Translations under genes and position numbers: made by a program
Assembly: GCF_003050705.1 (NCBI RefSeq)
Contig: NZ_QAOG01000009.1
Location: 1-64,000, forward strand
Source: Sphingomonas aurantiaca
GTDB lineage: Bacteria > Pseudomonadota > Alphaproteobacteria > Sphingomonadales > Sphingomonadaceae
Direction of reading: 5' to 3'
Length of the DNA: 64,000 nucleotides
In this document: positions 51,974-59,342 of the stretch, piece after piece
Numbering within the stretch: position 1 is the stretch's first letter
Layout of the letters: each line of letters opens with the position of its first letter
Notes under the pieces: generated by a model
What the model saw: the letters and a program-made list of their open reading frames with translations, nothing else
Told to the model about the DNA's origin: nothing
Database searches by the model: none

Positions 51974-53344
51974 TTAGCGGATCGATTGTGAAAAAGGCAC
52001 GCCCTGCGCATCGCGCGGCCGATCGCCCTGCCGCAGAACGTCGTGGAGGACGGTATCGAACGCCTGTTGCGAGAAGCAGCGAGTCACATGCGCGGTGCCG
52101 GAATCGCGCGCGGCCTGCCACGCGGCCTGATCGGTATAGAGGCGCGCGCAGTCTTCCGCGAACTGTCGTGCGCCGGCGTCCCCTGCTTGCCTATCCGCGG
52201 GTACGTCGTGCGGCTGGCCTGTCTCAGGCTGAGCTGTCTCGGGCTGGGGTGGGTCTAGCGCCAGCTGGTCTGCCAGCAGCGGCGTGACGACGCAGGGAAT
52301 CCCCTCCCCCATCGCCTCCACGACCTTGAGCGGGATACCCGCGGCGTAGCGGGTGGGGGCGACGAAGACCCGGCAGCGATCATAGAGCGGCCGAAGATCC
52401 TCGACCACGCCGTGCAGCACGACGCGGTCGGAGGCGAGCGCCTCGATCTCCGCGGATTCCACGCGGCCGACGACGTGCAGCCGGTAGCCGGTGCCGATGA
52501 GAGAATCGAGAACGGGCATCACCGCGGTAAGAAACCAGGTGACCGAATCGATGTTGGGCGACTGGGACGACGATCCGGTCAGCCGGCCGACGAACAGGAA
52601 ATCCTGCCGGTCGCCGAACGGTGCGGTGCCGGCGCGGATGGCGACGGGATGCGGCAGGACGAAGACCGGCGCGTCGAGCACGGACCGGATCGTCGCTGCA
52701 TCCCCCTCGCCCACCGCGGTCACCGCGTCGGCGGTGCGCGCGACCGCAAGCTCGTCGGCGATCGCGGCCTGATAGTCCTGGTCCGACCAGCGCGTGTCGA
52801 ACAGCGCCCGCCGACGCGCCTCGCGCGGGGCCAGCACGGCTTCGGCATCGTAGACGACCTGAGCGGATCGCCGCCCCGCCCTGCCCCCCGCCTTGGCCCC
52901 CGCCTGCCAGCCCGCCTGCACGAACGCCGCCATCGGCATCGGCCGGCTGATGAACAGCGAATCGACATCCGCGCCGTGCGTCCAGAGCAGACGGCGCAAG
53001 CCCCGCGCGCCCGCGCCCGGATGAAACAGCACCGCGCCTGCGAACGCCGTCGTCATCCGATCGATATCGGCCGGCGACGATCGCATCGGATAGAAACTGA
53101 CGCGATGCCCCGCCGCCACCAGAGACTGCACGATCGCGAAGGCGCGCGGATAGCCCGCCCCGAACAGCGGGTCGGGCACGAGATCGTCGATCATCAGGAC
53201 GTGCTTTTGCGCGCCCGCTTGTCCGCCACGGGCGGGACGCGCGCGTTTGCGCACCACGCCACGATACGCCGCCCTGGCATAGGCCAGGACGTCCTTGACG
53301 CCCTCGACCATGGTCGCCCGCCCCAGCCTTGCCTTCACGCTCAT
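51974..53344 (-). CDS. GT4-type glycosyltransferase with inserted repeat
   Basis: A 456-aa GT-B enzyme. It shows VLMIDDLVPDPLFGAGYPRAF in the N-domain, QVVYDAEAVLAPREARRRAL, and the donor site VFVAPTRYAAGIPLKVVEAMGEGIPCV. Between residues about 395 and 420 the chain carries a low-complexity insert containing PPQPETAQPETGQPH, just after the donor region, encoded by a short DNA repeat. ATG 53344 (MSVKARLGRATM) is used; the open frame to 53404 adds 20 residues without conservation. Divergent gmd starts 249 bp away. The insert may be a surface loop of no function. Confidence 0.85.
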   Translation of the reverse strand: MSVKARLGRATMVEGVKDVLAYARAAYRGVVRKRARPARGGQAGAQKHVLMIDDLVPDPLFGAGYPRAFAIVQSLVAAGHRVSFYPMRSSPADIDRMTTAFAGAVLFHPGAGARGLRRLLWTHGADVDSLFISRPMPMAAFVQAGWQAGAKAGGRAGRRSAQVVYDAEAVLAPREARRRALFDTRWSDQDYQAAIADELAVARTADAVTAVGEGDAATIRSVLDAPVFVLPHPVAIRAGTAPFGDRQDFLFVGRLTGSSSQSPNIDSVTWFLTAVMPVLDSLIGTGYRLHVVGRVESAEIEALASDRVVLHGVVEDLRPLYDRCRVFVAPTRYAAGIPLKVVEAMGEGIPCVVTPLLADQLALDPPQPETAQPETGQPHDVPADRQAGDAGARQFAEDCARLYTDQAAWQAARDSGTAHVTRCFSQQAFDTVLHDVLRQGDRPRDAQGVPFSQSIR

Positions 53345-53592
53345 CGAAATTGCCCTGGCCGATGCCTCTGTCGATCGTCCCGGATCGTCGAGCCGATCGC
53401 GCACGGCGATCGCCCCGGTCCGGACCGATGGCGGCGTCTATCGCAGGACTTGCGCGGGAACCAGCCCGCGTCTGCGGACGGGACCAACCGCGCGCACGTT
53501 CTGGATATTCGCAACACCAGCCTCTAAGCGGTGCGTATCCAACCCTTTTCAGTATCGCTGCCCGTTCGGTCGGGCCGTCAGCAGGAACATAT

Positions 53593-54630
53593 ATGACGAA
53601 ATCTGCCATTGTCACCGGGATCAGCGGCCAGGACGGCGCCTATCTGGCCGAGAACCTCCTCGACCGGGGCTATACGGTGTTCGGCACCTATCGGCGCACA
53701 AGCTCGGTCAATTTCTGGCGGATCGACGAGCTGGGGATCACCAACCACCCCAATCTCAAGCTCGTCGAATATGACCTGACCGACATGGGATCCGCCATCC
53801 GCCTGATCGAAGCCTCCGAGGCGACAGAGATCTACAACCTGGCGGCGCAGAGCTTTGTCGGCGTCTCGTTCGACCAGCCGATCACCACCGGGCAGATCAC
53901 CGGGCTGGGTGCTGCGTATCTGCTCGAGGCGATCCGCACGGTGAACCGCGACATCCGCTTCTACCAGGCCTCCACCTCGGAGATGTTCGGCAAGGTCCAG
54001 GCGATCCCGCAGCGCGAGGATACTCCCTTCTATCCGCGCAGCCCGTACGGCGTCGCCAAGCTCTATGCGCATTGGCTGACGGTGAACTACCGCGAAAGCT
54101 TCGGGATCTTCGGCACCAGCGGCATCCTGTTCAATCACGAATCGCCGCTGCGCGGGCGTGAGTTCGTCACCCGCAAGATCACCGATACGGTCGCCAAGAT
54201 CGCCCAGGGCAAGGCCGATATCCTCGAGCTCGGCAATCTCGATGCCAAGCGCGACTGGGGCTATGCCAAGGATTATGTCGAGGGCATGCGGCTGATGCTG
54301 CAGCACGACATTCCCGATACCTTCGTGCTGGCGACCAACCGGACCGAGACGGTGCGGACCTTTGTCGAGCTCGCCTTCGGCCAGGTCGGGATCGCGCTCG
54401 ACTGGTCGGGTGCCGACGAGCAGGAGATCGGTCGCGATCGCAAGGACGGCCGTACGCTGGTCCGGATCAACCCCGAATTCTATCGCCCGGCCGAGGTCGA
54501 GCTGCTGATCGGCGACGCGAGCAAGGCGCGCGACGATCTGGGCTGGGAGCCCGCAGTGCAGCTCGAGGAACTCGCTGCGCTGATGGTCGAGGCCGACATG
54601 CGCCGCAACGCGGCCGGCTGGTCGTTCTGA
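53593..54630 (+). CDS. gmd: GDP-mannose 4,6-dehydratase
   Basis: A 345-aa GMD, an extended SDR that converts GDP-D-mannose to GDP-4-keto-6-deoxy-D-mannose with NADP+. It shows TGISGQDG (8-15), YQASTSEMFGK (124-134, with catalytic T128/E130), Y152/K156 in PYGVAK, and the conserved LFNHESPLRG. ATG 53593 is chosen over an open frame starting at 53329, which is antisense to the GT4 gene. It overlaps the reductase gene by one base (TGATG). It provides the precursor for GDP-D-rhamnose or, with other enzymes, GDP-fucose or perosamine. Confidence 0.95.
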   Translation: MTKSAIVTGISGQDGAYLAENLLDRGYTVFGTYRRTSSVNFWRIDELGITNHPNLKLVEYDLTDMGSAIRLIEASEATEIYNLAAQSFVGVSFDQPITTGQITGLGAAYLLEAIRTVNRDIRFYQASTSEMFGKVQAIPQREDTPFYPRSPYGVAKLYAHWLTVNYRESFGIFGTSGILFNHESPLRGREFVTRKITDTVAKIAQGKADILELGNLDAKRDWGYAKDYVEGMRLMLQHDIPDTFVLATNRTETVRTFVELAFGQVGIALDWSGADEQEIGRDRKDGRTLVRINPEFYRPAEVELLIGDASKARDDLGWEPAVQLEELAALMVEADMRRNAAGWSF

Positions 54631-55481
54631 TGCGCGTGGCGTTGACGGGAGCCGATGGCTTTACCGGGCGGTTCGTGGCCGATGCACTCGCAGCCAAGGG
54701 CGTCGCGTGCATCGCGCTGTCGGCCGACCTGTGCGATCCGGCCGCGGTCGAGCGTGCCGTCGACGCCACCGACTTCGACCGGGTCATCCATCTGGCGGCA
54801 CGCGCGTTCGTCGACGTGGCCGACTGGCGCGCCTTCTACGCGGTCAACCAGATCGGCACGTTCAACCTGCTCGATGCGGTCGCGCGCCGCAAACCCGGTG
54901 CGCGCTGCGTGCTGGCGAGCAGTGCGCAGGTCTATGGCCCCGGCGCGCAGGGCCTGATCGACGAGCAGGCCGCCACCTATCCGGCCAATCACTATGCGAT
55001 CAGCAAGCGCGCGATGGAACTGGGGGCCGCGCTGTGGAAGGACCGGCTCGACATCGTCGTCGCCAGGCCGTTCAACTATACCGGCGTGGGGCAGGCGACG
55101 CAGTATCTGGTGCCCAAGCTGGTCGATCATTTCCGGCGCCGGGCGCCGGTCATCGAACTCGGCAACAGCTGGGTCAAACGCGATTTCGGCGATGTCCGTT
55201 CGGTCGCGCAGGCCTATGCCGGGCTGGTGCTGGAGGCCGATGTCCCGCCGGTGGTCAACATCTGCACCGGCACCGTCTCGTCGATCGACGAGATCCTGGC
55301 GATGCTGACCACGCTGAGCGGCCATAGCGTCGAGGTGCGGACCAATCTGGCGTTCGTCCGCGCCAACGACGTTCCCGTGCTGGGCGGGGATGCGACGGTG
55401 TTGCGCGGCGCGGTGCCGGGCTGGGCGCCGCGGCCGCTGATCGATACGCTGGCGTGGATGTACGGGCACGCCGCTGACTGA
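54630..55481 (+). CDS. rmd: GDP-6-deoxy-D-mannose reductase-like SDR
   Basis: A 283-aa SDR that most likely reduces the C4 keto group of the GMD product to give GDP-D-rhamnose. It shows GADGFTG (7-13), SSAQVYG (97-103), Y122/K126 in HYAISK, FNYTGVGQ and DFGDVRSVAQAY. The pair gmd-rmd in direct translational overlap is the standard D-rhamnose arrangement. A GDP-fucose synthase (WcaG) would show a different motif set and is less likely. It precedes the plasmid backbone, with the convergent RHH gene 84 bp away. Specificity to D-rhamnose rather than 6-deoxytalose is inference. Confidence 0.85.
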   Translation: MRVALTGADGFTGRFVADALAAKGVACIALSADLCDPAAVERAVDATDFDRVIHLAARAFVDVADWRAFYAVNQIGTFNLLDAVARRKPGARCVLASSAQVYGPGAQGLIDEQAATYPANHYAISKRAMELGAALWKDRLDIVVARPFNYTGVGQATQYLVPKLVDHFRRRAPVIELGNSWVKRDFGDVRSVAQAYAGLVLEADVPPVVNICTGTVSSIDEILAMLTTLSGHSVEVRTNLAFVRANDVPVLGGDATVLRGAVPGWAPRPLIDTLAWMYGHAAD

Positions 55482-55565
55482 TTTGCGCGGTTGATTGGGC
55501 CGGTTGAGTTAGGGGCCTGATCCGCGCGCACCCTCGCAGGTGCAGCACGGGTCCGGCGTTCTTCG

Positions 55566-55832
55566 TCAGTCGCCGATCGGGCTCTCGCCGTGTTTGCGCA
55601 GCACGTCGTTGAACGCCTCGGCCATCAACGCCTGGAGGCTGCGGCCCTGACGCCTGGCGAGCGTGTGCATCGCAAACGACATTTCGGGGCTGAAGAAACC
55701 GGCGACCTGCTTGCGGCCCTGGCGGCTGGCGGGACCGGTGGTGGCGCCCTGCCCGCCGACCGGCGCCGGCGACGCGGCGGGTTCGGCGATCGTACGGTCG
55801 CGCAGATTGGCGAACGAAGGTTTGCGGCTCAT
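55566..55832 (-). CDS. ribbon-helix-helix-like partner of ParA
   Basis: An 88-aa protein. The N-terminal half is basic and flexible (MSRKPSFANLRDRTIAEPA), and the C-terminal half looks like a ribbon-helix-helix DNA-binding fold (FFSPEMSFAMHTLARRQGRSLQALMAEAFNDVLRKHG). The ATG overlaps the parA stop (ATGA). Partition systems of the ParF/ParG type have exactly this layout: a Walker ATPase followed by a small RHH centromere-binding protein with a mobile N-terminus. It probably binds the palindromes described nearby and represses parA. A ParB fold is absent. Confidence 0.85.
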   Translation of the reverse strand: MSRKPSFANLRDRTIAEPAASPAPVGGQGATTGPASRQGRKQVAGFFSPEMSFAMHTLARRQGRSLQALMAEAFNDVLRKHGESPIGD

Positions 55833-56509
55833 GCGGCGAGTTTTCCATTTCGAGCAGGTTTCTTGGCGGGTTTCTTGGCGGGTGTCGACATGCCGACCTG
55901 TCGGCATGTCCACTCGTAGAAGTGTCGGATATCTTCCGCTGCCTTGCCGCTGGGCTCGAACTCCATGACGGTGCGTCCCTCGGCACTTGCATGCCGGAAG
56001 GCGGCGCGGTCGGGGATCTGGACGGGACAGGCGGGTGTCCCGAACCCCATGACGAGCTCGCCCGCCTCCTGATACATACGCGGCGCGTTGGGCGAGCCCG
56101 CAGTGAACACGACGAAGGCGGGCTTGCGCAGCAGCTGGACCAGTTTGGCGGTCGTCTGGATCGCCGACAGATCGAACGCGCTCGGCCGGCACGGGATCAG
56201 CACCAGATCGGCGATCTCGACCGCGGCGCGCGCGGCGGTGTCGGCATGCGGCGGCGTATCGATGACGATGAAATCCGCCCCCTGCCCTTTCGCCTGCGCG
56301 ACCTTGGCGGCGAGCCGTGGCGGCGGGCTGTCGATGACTTCGGGGGGCGCATCCTGGCGCCAAGCGGCCCATTGGCTCGCGGTCGCCTGCGGGTCGGTAT
56401 CGATGATGAGCGCCACGCGACCCGCATCATGCGCGGCCGCGGCAAGATGCAGCGCGAGCGTGGTCTTGCCGGCCCCACCCTTCTGGCTGATGATGGCGAT
56501 AGTCGTCAT
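55829..56509 (-). CDS. parA: ParA-family partition ATPase
   Basis: A 226-aa deviant-Walker ATPase: MTTIAIISQKGGAGKTT with the signature lysine K10 and P-loop K15, DTDPQATASQW (Walker A' region) and VIDTPPHAD (Walker B). The absence of an N-terminal helix-turn-helix places it in the small ParF/Soj group. It distributes the plasmid on the nucleoid together with the RHH protein downstream. Near its C-terminus, bases 55887-55910 form a perfect 11+11 bp palindrome that also encodes CRQVGMST. The ATG at 56509 lies within a cluster of CATGTCGA and ACATG motifs, suggesting autoregulation. Confidence 0.93.
   Translation of the reverse strand: MTTIAIISQKGGAGKTTLALHLAAAAHDAGRVALIIDTDPQATASQWAAWRQDAPPEVIDSPPPRLAAKVAQAKGQGADFIVIDTPPHADTAARAAVEIADLVLIPCRPSAFDLSAIQTTAKLVQLLRKPAFVVFTAGSPNAPRMYQEAGELVMGFGTPACPVQIPDRAAFRHASAEGRTVMEFEPSGKAAEDIRHFYEWTCRQVGMSTPAKKPAKKPARNGKLAA
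55887..55910. repeat. 24-bp palindrome inside parA
   Basis: GACATGCCGAC and GTCGGCATGTC are perfect 11-bp arms around CT. Bases 55883-55890 also contain TGTCGACA. The site lies in the 3' part of parA, next to the RHH gene, and could be the ParG-type centromere or an operator. Confidence 0.7.
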
Positions 56510-56808
56510 GTCGAGCTCCCTACATGTCTACATGACGTCACCGACTCGGTTTTGGCAAGCGTAAAAGCCGTTTTGCCGACAAACCGCGCTGGGATCGGGG
56601 TGCGAGTCCTTGCCTGTCGACATAGCGACGTGTCGACACAGCAGCTCTGGAGAACCGCCCTATCCGCTTGCTCCAGCCAGGGAGCATGTGACGGCGTAGC
56701 CGGCACTCCGCGGTTTCCCCCTAGTTGCCTATCGTGTGTGTTTTGCATTTTTTCCGAGGTTAGCGATCTGTCAGCCGACTAGGCTGTCTTCAAAGATCCT
56801 TGTTCATA
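56510..56808. promoter_or_regulatory. parA upstream region with twin TGTCGACA palindromes
   Basis: Directly ahead of parA are ACATGT and CTACATG repeats (56520-56535). At 56615-56622 and 56631-56638 two TGTCGACA palindromes lie 16 bp apart centre to centre. The arrangement looks like a promoter with an RHH-binding operator or a parS. No gene is seen between parA and the winged-helix gene. Confidence 0.6.
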
Positions 56809-57588
56809 TTACTGAGTAAGCGGTTGAGGATGGTTTTGAGACTCGCGCTCTAAGCGGTCGATGCCGGCGCCGAGCTTGGCGAGCATCCTGCCCAGCGCGC
56901 CGCCTACGGTGACGGTGGCGAGGTCGCGGCAGGAGAGCCCCGCGATCATGGCCGCCATCGCATCGCGCTGATCAGCCTCGTGCTGGACGCTGTCGTCGGG
57001 GCGGGGCGCGGGGCGCATCCAGCGGGGCAGATAGGCGAGCACGCACTGTGGAAGGATCGGGCGGTACACGTTCGAGGTCTGTCGGTAGCGCGGGCCAGGG
57101 CCCTCGGCCTCAACGCGCTTGAACCGGCGCTGGCGGACGAGAAACCCGAGCGCCTCGAGGCTATGCAACGCGCGGGCGATCGTGGCGCGGCCGAGGCTGG
57201 TCGCGTCGGAGAGGTGGTCGTAGCTCGGAAAGACCTGGCCGCGGTTGAGCCGCGCAAGCGTGAGGATCTCCTCGTACACGCGCACCGCCGCGGCCGTCAG
57301 CGCGGCGATCCGCCGCTCGACCGCGCTCAGCGTGCGCGCGCCGCTCCGCGCCTCGCGGCGCAGCTGGCGACCGGCATCGAGCGTGCGCCGCGCGATCCGC
57401 AGCAGCTTGTCGGTCTCGCCCTTGGCGGGGACCGTGAAGAACATGGCCTCGAACGTCCCCGCCTCGATGCTGTCGCGCAGCACGGGCGCGCCGGTGCGAT
57501 GCGGCGTCTTCGGCCGCGCAGACGGGCCGCGCGCCGTCATCGTGCCAAGCGCCCGCATGGTCGCCTGACCCAAGGTCAAAACCGTCAT
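56809..57588 (-). CDS. winged-helix DNA-binding protein, replication-associated
   Basis: A 259-aa protein beginning MTVLTLGQATMRALGTMTARG at ATG 57588, preceded by GGATGGAAG. A TTG at 57729 would add 47 residues. A clear winged helix-turn-helix lies in the middle: PSYDHLSDATSLGRATIARALHSLEALGFLVRQRRFKRV. The C-terminal part is amphipathic (LGAGIDRLERES). Proteins with this HTH occur beside RepA in sphingomonad plasmids and are often listed as replication or maintenance proteins. It sits between iteron-bearing oriV and parA on the same strand. Whether it is an initiator, a regulator or an incompatibility factor is unknown. Confidence 0.8.
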   Translation of the reverse strand: MTVLTLGQATMRALGTMTARGPSARPKTPHRTGAPVLRDSIEAGTFEAMFFTVPAKGETDKLLRIARRTLDAGRQLRREARSGARTLSAVERRIAALTAAAVRVYEEILTLARLNRGQVFPSYDHLSDATSLGRATIARALHSLEALGFLVRQRRFKRVEAEGPGPRYRQTSNVYRPILPQCVLAYLPRWMRPAPRPDDSVQHEADQRDAMAAMIAGLSCRDLATVTVGGALGRMLAKLGAGIDRLERESQNHPQPLTQ

Positions 57589-57743
57589 CTTCCATCCCCC
57601 ATCGGGGGCTGGGACCAGGGCAAAAAGGGGCGTGGCGCGAAACGCGCATCCTTGAACCGCAAGACGATCCAGGCTATATGAAGAGAGCTTGTTGAGCTCC
57701 GGAATCGACGTTTGGCGACGTCGCTTCAATCTAACCTTGGGAT

Positions 57744-57770
57744 GCCCGGCCTCGTGCCGGGCTTTCCTTT
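57744..57770 (+). terminator. plus-strand terminator ahead of the winged-helix gene
   Basis: GCCCGGC (57744-57750), loop CTCGT and GCCGGGC (57756-57762) are followed by TTTCCTTT. All genes here run leftward, so a plus-strand terminator in the leader implies an antisense (counter-transcribed) RNA, or acts as an attenuator hairpin when read on the minus strand. Confidence 0.65.
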
Positions 57771-57866
57771 ATGGGGTCACAGCCACTCCATCATCGATCG
57801 CGCCGACACCAGCGCCGACATGGACCGATTTTTGCAGCAATTCACGCGAAGCGAAAGCGTTTGCGG

Positions 57867-58004
57867 TTCGTGCTTTCGAGTATCAATTACGAATTACTTT
57901 ACATTTCCGCGGCGGAACTTCGTGCTTTCGAGTATCAATTCATCGCCGCGTTCGTGCTTTCGAGTAGAAATTCGCACGAAACTTCGTGCTTTCGAGTATC
58001 AATT
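57867..58004 (+). repeat. oriV: iteron array of the replication origin, downstream side of repA
   Basis: Four 22-bp direct repeats with core TTCGTGCTTTCGAGTA start at 57867, 57919, 57951 and 57983 (spacing 52, 32, 32). Three end TCAATT and the third ends GAAATT. The last overlaps the repA stop. The DNA between is AT-rich. This is the expected layout of RepA-binding iterons. It resembles a CRISPR array only superficially: the repeats are short, spacers are 10-30 bp and no cas genes are present. Confidence 0.88.
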
Positions 58005-59076
58005 AAATCGCGTCATCCGAATCGGGATTTCCTGATTCGTCCGAAGACTGCGGCGCTGCCCGCGTTGGCGATTGCGACGGCGACGGCGACGGCGACTGCG
58101 ACTGCGATGGGGCGGATGCTTCGGCGGTCGACAGCACCATGCGCGACAGCGACGACGAGACTCCATCGGTCAGCTGTGCCGGACGCCGGGTGATCACCAC
58201 GCGGACCGGGTTGGTCCTGCGGCCGCGCCTGACCGTGTCGATCGCGTCGGGATCGGCGAGCGTCTCGACCAGTTCGAGGCGATAGTCGGGGATCGTATCG
58301 GCGGCGACGATCTGCCGCAGCGCAGCACGGAAATTGGCGAGCGGATTCTGATAGCCGATCTGCAACCGGAACGTCGCCAGATCGATCTCGAACCCGTCGC
58401 CCTCAGCGGTCGAGCGCGCGACTTCGTAGATCCGCCGCTCGATCGGCCCCAGTTGAAAATAGGTCGCCGCATAGTCGAGCACATGCCGGTCGAGCAAAAT
58501 CGCACGGAACAGCCAGTCACAAAGCCGAACCTTGACGGCCTTCAGGCGTCGTTCGCCGGCGCGCGTCTTGGTGTAGTGCAGCTTTGCCTCCGACAACCAG
58601 GAGAAGAAGCCCTCCTCACCTTCGCCGCCCGCCTCGATATTGGTCTTGATCTGCGTCCCCTGCAGCCGCTCGAGCGCCTCGGACAGCCGGCCATAGGAGC
58701 GCGCGCTGTGATTGCTGCCGGTCACGCTGAACAGATCATGCGCGGTGAACACGAAATCCTGCGCGACATCGTCCCCCGCCTCGAGCTTGGCCGCCATCAG
58801 GCTGGCGATGTAGAGCACGATCTCCTTGTCGTAGATCGTCGCCACCCCGCCCGCGCTCGGCCGGACCTCGATCGTGACGGTATCGGTCTGATAGCTCAGC
58901 GGCTTCATCCAGGCATTCTTGCTGAGCGCGAAAAACGGAAACGCCATCAGCGACCGCTCGCCGCGGATCTCGCCGTATAGCGGGCTGTCGAGCAGGAACA
59001 GGTCTCCCTGGGGGATCCGGGAGGGCAGGATCGGCTTGCCGTCCTTGGGGCGTTTTACAGGGGGTGTTCGGGTCAT
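58003..59076 (-). CDS. repA: plasmid replication initiator RepA (RPA family)
   Basis: A 357-aa replication initiator protein A. The family-typical opening is PLYGEIRGERSLMAFPFFALSKN (residues about 32-54), followed by YDKEIVLYIAS, the winged-helix region FTAHDLFSVTGSNHSARSYGRL, and GPIERRIYEVARS. It binds iterons to open oriV. The C-terminal 35 residues are a disordered Ser/Gln/Pro tract (SQSQSPSPSPSQSPT) and acid tail, encoded by a GCGACG hexanucleotide repeat near 58074-58110. ATG 59076 is 5 bp from an inverted iteron half, so RepA probably represses its own promoter. It sits between two iteron groups. Confidence 0.93.
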   Translation of the reverse strand: MTRTPPVKRPKDGKPILPSRIPQGDLFLLDSPLYGEIRGERSLMAFPFFALSKNAWMKPLSYQTDTVTIEVRPSAGGVATIYDKEIVLYIASLMAAKLEAGDDVAQDFVFTAHDLFSVTGSNHSARSYGRLSEALERLQGTQIKTNIEAGGEGEEGFFSWLSEAKLHYTKTRAGERRLKAVKVRLCDWLFRAILLDRHVLDYAATYFQLGPIERRIYEVARSTAEGDGFEIDLATFRLQIGYQNPLANFRAALRQIVAADTIPDYRLELVETLADPDAIDTVRRGRRTNPVRVVITRRPAQLTDGVSSSLSRMVLSTAEASAPSQSQSPSPSPSQSPTRAAPQSSDESGNPDSDDAI

Positions 59077-59080
59077 CCGC

Positions 59081-59180
59081 CTTTCCTACTCGAAAGCACG
59101 AACTTTTGGCATCCCGCCTCGTGGCGAACGGGGTCAATGCGCTGTTTCTACCATGCAATTCGTGCTTTCGAGTAGAAATT
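59081..59180. promoter_or_regulatory. iterons upstream of repA
   Basis: An inverted copy of the iteron core (TACTCGAAAGCACGAA, 59087-59102) lies just before the repA ATG, and a direct copy with the GAAATT end lies at 59159-59180. Opposed iterons at a repA promoter usually mediate autorepression and handcuffing. The rest of 59077-59342 has no gene. Confidence 0.8.
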
Positions 59181-59342
59181 GCTCAGGCCGGCATCCTGAT
59201 GCCCGCACCCGCCATCTCACCCTCCTGAAAACCGCCGCGCCCTGCCCACGCAAGGGGTGAAATCTCGTCAATATGCGCTTAAGGACTGGAAACTCGGTAT
59301 CTTTCAGCTCTGCTGCCGAAATATGGGTAGTGACACGCGCGT

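Noticed and set aside
53329..53592. 88-residue N-terminal extension of gmd
   Set aside because: Conserved GMD proteins begin at MTKSAIVTGISGQDG, and the extension is antisense to the divergent GT4 gene.
57867..59180. Possible CRISPR array from repeated TTCGTGCTTTCGAGTA units
   Set aside because: Only a few short repeats with uneven 10-30 bp spacers, both orientations, flanking a RepA gene, and no cas genes. They are iterons.
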